Positions 57,230-64,000 of a stretch of DNA of 64,000 bases are shown here, piece after piece. The stretch is from Proteles cristata cristata (Eukaryota; Chordata; Mammalia; Carnivora; Hyaenidae). Location: NCBI GenBank assembly GCA_017311185.1, contig JAESUZ010003283.1:799501-863500 (forward strand), in the 5' to 3' direction. The stretch's first letter is position 1; each line of letters starts with the position of its first letter. The translations under genes and the position numbers were made by a program. The notes under the pieces were generated by a model, which saw only the letters and a list, made by a program, of their open reading frames with translations, made no database searches and was not told the origin of the DNA.

Positions 57230-57500
57230 TTGCTTTTACCTCATTATTCTTGTCTTCTAATTTCTTTGGAATTATTTTGGTGTTACTTTTCTAATTTCTT
57301 GAGCTGAATACTTTGTGCAATAATTTTTAGGTGTTCTTCTTTACTAAGCCAAGTACTTAAGACTATAGTTTCCTCAAAATATATGGCCTTTGCTACAATA
57401 CATGTATTTTATGTTTTATTTTTATTATTCAGTTCTAATAATATTCTAATATTCATTTTCATTTTGCCTTTGGTCTATAAATTGGCTACAAATATATGTA
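57230..57500 (-). mobile_element. old LINE-1 fragment, antisense
   Basis: 'ctaatttcttgagctgaata', 'taggtgttcttctttactaa', 'tatttttattattcagttct', 'cattttgcctttggtctata' follow antisense L1 ORF2. This region of L1 is also present in the copy at 59270-62130, so the two are separate insertions. Confidence 0.5.
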
Positions 57501-57704
57501 TATGCTGATGAATTATTGGGGGGTTTAGAAGGAAAGAGTAGTGAGAAGGGGGAAAGCAATAGTTGCATACATAATGTCTGAGAATTTTACAGAAATTTTA
57601 AATGATGGTAATCCTCATATTCATGAAGCTGATGAATTCAAAATGGATCAAAACATAATCCAACTCAACATGCTCAAATCTTCTATATTTTTATTAATAA
57701 TTAC

Positions 57705-57846
57705 TGAGCCATGCATAACCGTTGAGCACTTTAAATATGGCTAGTGCAACTGAGGAATTGAATTTTAAGTTTTATTTACTTTAAATAAATTTAATACAAA
57801 TACCCTTAGGTGACTAGTGGTTTGCATATTGAACATCACAGTTCTA
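57705..57846. mobile_element. hAT-type DNA transposon end
   Basis: 'ttgagcactttaaatatggc', 'tagtgcaactgaggaattga', 'ttttatttactttaaataaa', 'ggtgactagtggtttgcata' match a common mammalian non-autonomous hAT element (gagcacttgaaatgtggc ... aactgaggaactgaatttt ... tggctagtggct). Confidence 0.65.
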
Positions 57847-57859
57847 AAATGAGGTTGGA

Positions 57860-58090
57860 AGAGGGCCTAGGGCTAAGCCTTGAGCAAATGCAACATTTGA
57901 TGGTGACATAGAAGATGATGAGTCTGCAAAAAGGTCTAGGAAACACTCAAAGAGGTAAAAACAATACCTATAGAATGTACTTGCACAGAATTGAAAAAAA
58001 GAATGTGTTTCAAGCAGGGGAGAACAGTCAACAGTGAAAAGTGCTACTGAGAGAATCCAATAATCCTTACTTTGGGTTAAAGATTTGGGT
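57860..58090 (-). mobile_element. L2-like fragment, antisense
   Basis: 'gaatgtgtttcaagcagggg', 'agaacagtcaacagtgaaaa' and 'gtgctactgagagaatccaa' resemble antisense L2 (gaaagtgtttcaaggagga ... gtcaactgtgtcaaatgct). Weak. Confidence 0.4.
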
Positions 58091-58464
58091 TAAAGAAATT
58101 TAGGAACATGTAGTAGCATACAAAGGAATAAATTATTTATTGTGCTTTCTGGAAACAACTCAAAACAAAGCTATACTCTGAAGAATCTTCCAACCCTAAG
58201 GCAATCAGGGTTTTGTCAATCATTTCATAAAATCACTCCCACTGAGGCCAGCTCCTGAGCCATGCTATTTCTTCTAAAATTCACACCAACAAAAGAGATG
58301 CCTTTTGACCTACCTCTCTCCCAACTCAGTTCCATATTTGTGGCGCAGGAGGGCACATGTGGCTTTTGCAAACTAAATTACCTCCAGAGGACTAGCTGCA
58401 AAAGAGTCTGACAAATTATGTTTTTCGCTTCAGGATGTTTTAAATTGCAGGTGGAGGGATGTAT
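58091..58464. other. non-coding DNA, no feature recognised
   Basis: Nothing beyond AT-rich sequence and possible old-repeat texture. Confidence 0.38.
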
Positions 58465-59060
58465 TTTGTTGAGTTATCTTTTTGTTATTGATGTTTAACT
58501 TAATCCTACTTTAACCAATGTGTCCTATGTGATATTACCTTTTTGAAATATGTTGGTATTTGCTTTATACCTAGAATGAGGTCAGATTTTGCAAATGTTT
58601 TGGGTGTTACCAAGAATGTAGGGTATATCTTGTGTGTACTTTAATTTTGTGGTGTAAATTTCTAAAAATGTCCTTTGGGTCCAGCAGGAAAACCGTATTG
58701 CTCAAATCTTCCATATTCTTGTGAATTATTATAAGAGATACGTGTTGAAATCTTCCACTATGGTAATGAAATTCATCAGTTTTGACTTTTTTAATTCATC
58801 CATTTAGCATCATATGTACTAAGATTATGTTACTAGTGCACTTTAGTTTTAAACATTTCTATGTTCCTGGTGAATTAAAACTGGTGACTATATACCTTTT
58901 ATCAATTGGAGCGATCTTCATCTCTAAAAGTATGTTTTGCCTTAATTTCTATTTTGTCCAATATTAATTTATCTATATCAGTTTTCTTTTGGTTAGTGTT
59001 TGCCCAGTATAAACTTTTCCATTGTTTTACCATCAACATTTCTGTGTCCACTTTCTTTTG
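58465..59060 (-). mobile_element. old LINE-1 ORF2 fragment, antisense
   Basis: 'gttatctttttgttattgat', 'tgttgaaatcttccactatg', 'tctattttgtccaatattaa', 'ttttcttttggttagtgttt' match the central ORF2 region of old L1, reversed. No intact frame. Confidence 0.72.
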
Positions 59061-59084
59061 CTCACTTTCTTCCTCATATTCTTC

Positions 59085-59200
59085 CTCCTTCTCTCCTTGC
59101 TTGCTTCCTTCCTTCCTTCTTTCCTTCCTTCCTTCCTTCCTTCTTCCCTCCCCTCCTTCCTTTTTTCCTTCTTTCTTTTTTTCTACTCTTCCCTTTTGGC
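59085..59200 (+). repeat. polypyrimidine (CTTC)n tract
   Basis: Almost pure C/T on the plus strand, with runs of CTTC units. Overlapping frames in five registers here (58902-59330) are low-complexity by-products. Confidence 0.93.
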
Positions 59201-59219
59201 CTTCTACACTCATTTCTGT

Positions 59220-59268
59220 CACACATGCACACGCACACGCACACACACACACATGCACACTCACACAC
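59220..59268 (+). repeat. (AC)n microsatellite, interrupted
   Basis: CA/CACA units with G interruptions (acacgcacacgcacacac), directly after the pyrimidine tract. Confidence 0.93.
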
Positions 59269-59269
59269 C

Positions 59270-62130
59270 TCTGGCAAACACCAATCTATTTTCTGAATCT
59301 ATAAGCTTGGGTTTTAGTTTTTTGTTTTAAGCCAGAGGTGGAAATCCTATACTATAATTGCTATACTGTAGTATACTATAATTGCTATATGGTAGTCTTA
59401 CTTTTAATTTTTTGAGGAAACTCCCTATTGTTTGCCATAATGACTGTACCAATATTATTTTCCCACTAACAGTGTGCAATGGTTCCCTTCTCTCCACTTT
59501 CTTGCTAAAACTTATTATTCCTTGTCTTTTTGATAATAGCCATTCTGACTGGTGTGATGTGATATCTCATTGTGATTTTCATTCTCATTTTCCTGGTGAT
59601 TAATGATGTTGAGCATCTTTTCAAGTACCTGTTAGCCATCTGTATGTCTGCCTCAGAAAAATTTCTATTCAGATATTCTGCTCATTTTTATTTGGATTTT
59701 TCTTGCTATTGAGTTGTATGGATTTTGTATATATTTTAAATAGTAGCTCCATAGCAGATATATTTTAAAGATTAGCTCCTTATCTGATTTGTATAGAAAT
59801 CAGGTTGCCTTTTCATTTTGTTGATGGTTTCCTTTGCTGTGCAAAAGCATTTTAGTTTGATGTAATCACACTTGTTTATTTTTGTTTTGTTGATTTGCTT
59901 TTGGGGTCAAATCTAAAAAAAATTACCATCAAGGTCTAGGTCAAGGATCTTACCACACATGTTTTCTTCCAGGAGTTTTATGGTTTCAAGTCTTACGTTC
60001 AAGTCTTTAACTCATTCTGAATTAGTTATTGTGTATGTTGTAAGATAGTGGTCCTGTTTCATTCTTTTGCATGTAGCTGTTCAGTTTTCCCAGCAAAATT
60101 TATTGAAAATGTTTTCCTTTCCCTATTGTATATTCTCAACTCCTTTGTCATAAGTTACTCGATCTTACATGCATGGGTTTATTTCTTGGCTCTGTACTCT
60201 GTTTCATTGAGATATATGTCTGCTTTTATGCCAATACCATACTGCCTTGATTACTATAGCTTTGTAATATAGTTTGGAATCAGGGAGCCTGATGCTTCAG
60301 CTTTGCTCTTCTTTCTCAAGATTGCCTTGGCTATTTGTTTGCTTTGTTTTGTTTTGTGATTGCATACACATTCTAAGATTATTTGTTATATTTCTTAGAA
60401 AATGTCATTGAAATGTTGGTCAAGATCACATTGAATTGGTAGATCGGTTTGGGTAATATGGACGTTTTAATAATATTGATCTTTCAAGTCCATGAACAGG
60501 AAATAATTTTCCATTTATTTATCTCTTCATCAATTTCTTTCATTAGTGTCTTGTAGTTTTCAATGTACAGTCTTTCACCTCTTTGGTTACTTTATTCCCT
60601 GGTGTTCTATTTATTCTGATGCAATTGTCAAAGGGATTATTTCTTAATTCTTCTGATAGTTCATTATTAGTGTATAGGTATGCAACAGATGTTTGTGTAT
60701 TGATTTTTATCCTGAAACTTTACTGAATTTATTAGTTTTAACATTTGTTGATGGGGTCTTTAAAGATTTCTATGTATAAAATGTCATCTACAAGTAGTGG
60801 CAGTTCAACTTTTTCCTTACCAATTTGGATGCCTTTTATTTTTGTTCTTGATTGCTCTAGCTAGGATTTCCAATACTATGTTGACAAAAGTTGGGACAGT
60901 GGCTCCCTTGTTTTATTCCTTACTTTAGAGACAAGGCTTTCTTATATAAAAGCCTTAAGATATGATGTTAGCCTTGGGCTTGGCATAAATGGCCTTTAAT
61001 ACATTGAAGTATATTCTCTCTATACCCATTTTATTGAGAATTTCTATATCAAAATGGAGCTAAATTTTGTCAACTGCTTCTTCTGCATCTACTAAGATGA
61101 TCATATCATTTTTATCCTTCATTTTGTCATTTGGTGAGTTACATTGATAGATTTGCAGATGTTGGACTACCCTGGAATAAACCCAAGGTGATTATGGTGT
61201 ATGATTCTTTTAATGTATTGTTGAAGTTGGTTCGCCAATAATTTATTGAGGATTTTTGCATTTATATTCATCAGGGATGTTGGCCTATCATTTTCTTTAC
61301 TTATCTGGTTTTGGTATCGGAGTAATGCTGGCTTCATAAAATGAGTTGGAAAAATTCTCTCTTCTTCTATAATTTTTGGAAGAGTTTGAGAAAGATTGGT
61401 ATTAATTCATCTTTGAGTGTTTAATAGAATTCTCCAGTGAACTTTTGTGGTCCTAACTTTTTATGTTTTAGGGTTTTGATTACTGATTCTACCTCCTTAC
61501 TCGTAATTGATCTATTCATTCAGATTTTCTGTTTCATCATGATTCAGTCTTGCTAGCTTGTATGTTTCTAGAAATTTATCCATTTCTTCTAGTTTATCCA
61601 GTTCGTTGGTGTATAATTGTTCATAATAGTCTCATAATCTTTTGTATTTCTATTGTATCAGTTATACATTTCCTCTTCTACTTGTAATTTATTATCTCCC
61701 TTTTTTGGTTGGTAAGTCTAGCTAGAAGCTTGTCAATTTTGTTTATCTTTTCAAAGAAACAACTCTTAGTTTCATTGAGCTTCTCAATTGTCTTTTAGCC
61801 TCTATTTCATTTATTTCTGCTCTAAGCTTTGTTATTTCCTTCCCTCTACTAACTTAGGGCTTCATTTGTTCTTCTTTATCTAATTCCTTGAGGTAAAGTT
61901 AGGTTGTTGATTTGAGCCTTTTCTTGTTGGTTTTTGTTTTATTTTGTTTTGTTTTTTTGAGGTAGGCCTATGTCACTAGAACCTTCTTCTTAGAACTGTT
62001 TTTGCTGAATCCCACAAATTTTGTTATATTTTCAATGTAATTTGTCTCAAAGTTATTTTTTAATTCTCTTTTGCTTTCTTCTTTGATCTATTAGGTGTTC
62101 AGTTGCATGTTGTTCTATCTTTTTACTTTT
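59270..62130 (-). mobile_element. old LINE-1, antisense (about 2.9 kb)
   Basis: Reading left to right gives reversed L1 from the 3' region inward: 'ctggcaaacaccaatctatt', 'catatggtag'-like start at 59386, 'tgactgtaccaatattattt', 'gctgtgcaaaagcattttag', 'tgccaataccatactgcctt', 'atgccttttatttttgttct', 'tctgcatctactaagatgat', 'gtaatgctggcttcataaaa', 'gtttatcttttcaaagaaac', 'gttcagttgcatgttgttct'. Many frameshifts and stops, with an internal deletion near 59330-59385. A fossil ORF2. Confidence 0.93.
59348..59389 (+). repeat. 18-base tandem direct repeat
   Basis: tatactataattgctata occurs exactly at 59348-59365 and 59372-59389 (24-base period), at a deleted junction inside the antisense LINE-1. 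Confidence 0.9.
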
Positions 62131-63059
62131 TTCAAAGCAAATTTTCTGTAACCCACATATAACTGAAACATCTCCCACCCACCATAGATTTTTCAGCTGA
62201 AGAGTTTTGTCAACTTATATTAATTATAAATAATTACAATTGTCAATATATTTGAAATACTTTCTAATGTATCATTTTGTGCTATATGTCTTGCTTTTTT
62301 CTGCATTTTGATTAAAAAGAGTTATTAAGTTTTTACATTTAAGTCTAAATGTTTCATATTATTTCTTGGAAGATCTGTATTCTATTAATTTATATGTTTT
62401 CTGCAATTAACATTACAACTTAATCATATATATTCAGCTGGATGTCTAAAGTAATTATTGGGGAGAACCTAGTTAGACAACAGTTCAGGAATCAATTTTC
62501 TCCCTTTGTGAGAGGTGAGGGATAACCCTATAAAGCAATAAGATGACTTAAAAATACTTCCCTGTAAATATGCTAACGACACACTAATACTACTTGCTAT
62601 CAGAGCAGTACTTACATGTAGAATGATTTTAGCAAGATGCACCTACTTATGGTAAACAAACCCAGAATTTATAGGCATATAGTTCATTACAAAATGTAAC
62701 ATGAACTATGTAGCTATTTGAGTAAAAATGAAAGTTTTTGATGATAAAATAGTCCCCTTTATAAGTAATATGATGATCACCAATATTACTATTACTAGAA
62801 GACCCCATAAATTAATCCTAGCCAGAGCACATGTCATGGAACAGCAAGAAAGAAACTTCACTGGTCATCCACCTCCTTTTTCTGCTTTGCCTCGGACTCA
62901 TAACTGCTGTATCCTTGAAATTGTTAGTCAGGTGTGACCCTGGGTAAGATCTCTGATTTGTGTGAGTCTGATCTGACAGTCTCGTCCTTTGCATTATATC
63001 AGTAATTATCTTTACCCCTCTCTAGAACAATGACATTCTCTACATTTTACATGGTTTTA
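62131..63059. other. AT-rich non-coding DNA, possibly more old LINE-1
   Basis: No clear motif. The 69-codon plus frame at 62728-62937 has no recognisable domain. Confidence 0.38.
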
Positions 63060-63655
63060 TTTACATTTTGAATTAGACACCTTTTTCCTTTTTTTTCTCA
63101 TAGCACACTTATTTTAGATTTACTCACATATTTACTAGTATCTTTACTCATTAACATCTCTTGACCTCTCACCTGAGATTATTTTCCTCTTGCCAGAAAT
63201 AAAGACTTGGATAGGGTCTGTTGGTGGTAATCTAGTTTGGTTTTCATGAAAATATTTTTCTTTTGCTTCTCTGTTTTAAATCATATTTCACTAAAATGCA
63301 ATTTTACATCAAACACAGTTGTATTTTCAGCATTTTTTAAAGGTATTATGTTATATGCCTTAACTTACATTGTCAATCTACATCACTCTTTTCTAGGTAA
63401 AATGTCTTTTCTCTCTAGCTTTTTTTAAACCCTTATTTGCTTTGGTGTTCTGCAATTTTCCTACTTTATGATTTTAAGTAATTTTTTTACAGAACTTTCC
63501 TACTAAAGCTTCATTATGTATTTTAAGTATGAAGATTGATGACTTTCTTTAATTCTGAAAAATTCTCAGTATTTATCACTTTGAATATTACCACCCTATA
63601 CTTCCCTCTCTCTTTTTGAAACTGTGATTGCATTATTTTAGGCCGTCCCACTCCC
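63060..63655 (-). mobile_element. old LINE-1 fragment, antisense
   Basis: 'agaaataaagacttggatag', 'gtctgttggtggtaatctag', 'tgatgactttctttaattct', 'gaaaaattctcagtatttat', 'cactttgaatattaccaccc' follow an antisense old-L1 segment (gtctgctggtgatgaattc ... gaaaattctcagccatta). Confidence 0.55.
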
Positions 63656-63660
63656 ACCAC

Positions 63661-64000
63661 TATTTTTTTTTTAATTATTTAAATACAAGTTAGTTAACAC
63701 ATAGTGTAGTAAGAGTTCAGGAGTAGAATTTAGTGATTCATCATTTAGCCCATCTCCCCACCCACCTACCCTCCAACAACCCTCACTCTGTTCTCTGTCT
63801 TTAAGATTCTCTTATGGTTTGCCTCCCTTTCTCTTTTTATCTTCTTTTTCCTTCTCTTTCCCCTATGTTCATCTGTTTTGTTTCTTAAATTCCACCTATG
63901 AGTGAAATCATAGAATATTTGTCTCTTTGACTGACTTATGTCGCTTACCATAACAACACTCTAGTTCCATCCACGTTGTTGCAAATGGCAAAATTTTTCA
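63661..64000 (-). mobile_element. carnivore LINE-1 3' end, antisense, runs off window
   Basis: Begins with a T run (A tail of the antisense element), then 'aagttagttaacacatagtg' and a C-rich patch (catctccccacccacctacc), the reverse of a G-rich L1 3' UTR. It continues with 'ttcatctgttttgtttctta' and 'tccatccacgttgttgcaaa', the end of ORF2. It has the same layout as the copy at 41241-42854 but is more diverged, and it is inserted beside the older L1. Confidence 0.9.

Noticed and set aside
58902..59330. Overlapping 67-132 codon frames on both strands
   Set aside because: They arise from the CTTC and CA tracts (KKEG-type or SFLP-type low-complexity peptides) in several registers at once.
58465..62130. 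Single circularly permuted LINE-1
   Set aside because: The left and right pieces first seemed to abut in element order. However, the fragment at 57230-57500 covers a region also present near 61900-62100, so two separate copies explain the data better.

Overview
The window reads as nuclear DNA from a carnivoran, most likely a felid or another feliform. The main evidence is 25 copies of a tRNA-derived carnivore SINE: a tRNA-like head with A and B box sequence, the feliform body 'gctctgtgctgacagctcagagcctggagcctg', a (CT)n tract and an 'AAATAAATAAA' A-rich tail. They sit beside carnivore-type LINE-1 ends and old mammalian repeats (L2, MIR, MER20, MER2/Tigger). The species cannot be set from this sequence alone. 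There is no operon, bacterial gene, phage, CRISPR array, tRNA gene or rRNA gene.

I recognise no host protein-coding gene. Nearly every longer open frame lies in a SINE, a LINE-1 or a pyrimidine tract, or is a chance frame in unique DNA. The only stretch with clear protein homology is the C-terminal part of LINE-1 ORF2 on the minus strand (about 41500-42566). The window is best described as intergenic or deep intronic, AT-rich and repeat-dense. A few unique stretches have splice-site-flanked open segments that could be exons of an unrecognised transcript: minus strand 10618-10270 and 9460-9307, plus strand 40678-40804, and weaker 27759-27818. These are inferences.

Layout. 0-9 kb: unique DNA with SINEs, an L2 copy on the minus strand split by a young SINE, and an L2 copy on the plus strand split by another SINE. 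9-14.3 kb: one of the longest nearly repeat-free intervals, holding the minus-strand exon candidates and a candidate conserved block. 14.3-26 kb: MIR copies, a MER2/Tigger DNA transposon, L2, and a SINE cluster at 24.3-26.2 kb. 26-31 kb: mostly unique, with a polypyrimidine tract at 29.2 kb. 31-35.6 kb: L2-rich, with a SINE holding a 23-unit GT microsatellite. 35.6-41.2 kb: mostly unique, with two tandem antisense SINEs and the plus-strand exon candidate. 41.2-42.9 kb: a 5'-truncated LINE-1 with target-site duplication. 43-56 kb: dense SINEs, a LINE-1 split by a very young SINE, two MER20 copies and a small CpG-richer unique patch at 50.1-50.5 kb. 56.6-64 kb: largely antisense LINE-1 of several ages, ending in a younger LINE-1 that runs off the window.

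Insertion order can be read from nesting and target-site duplications. L2, MIR, MER20 and Tigger are oldest, then old LINE-1, then carnivore LINE-1, then the older SINE copies. Last is a SINE subfamily with five copies here, carrying 'ctttcgct' in the head and a 'TAGAAATAAATAAAA' tail. Nothing seen here amounts to a new biological system; the best leads are the exon candidates and the young SINE subfamily.
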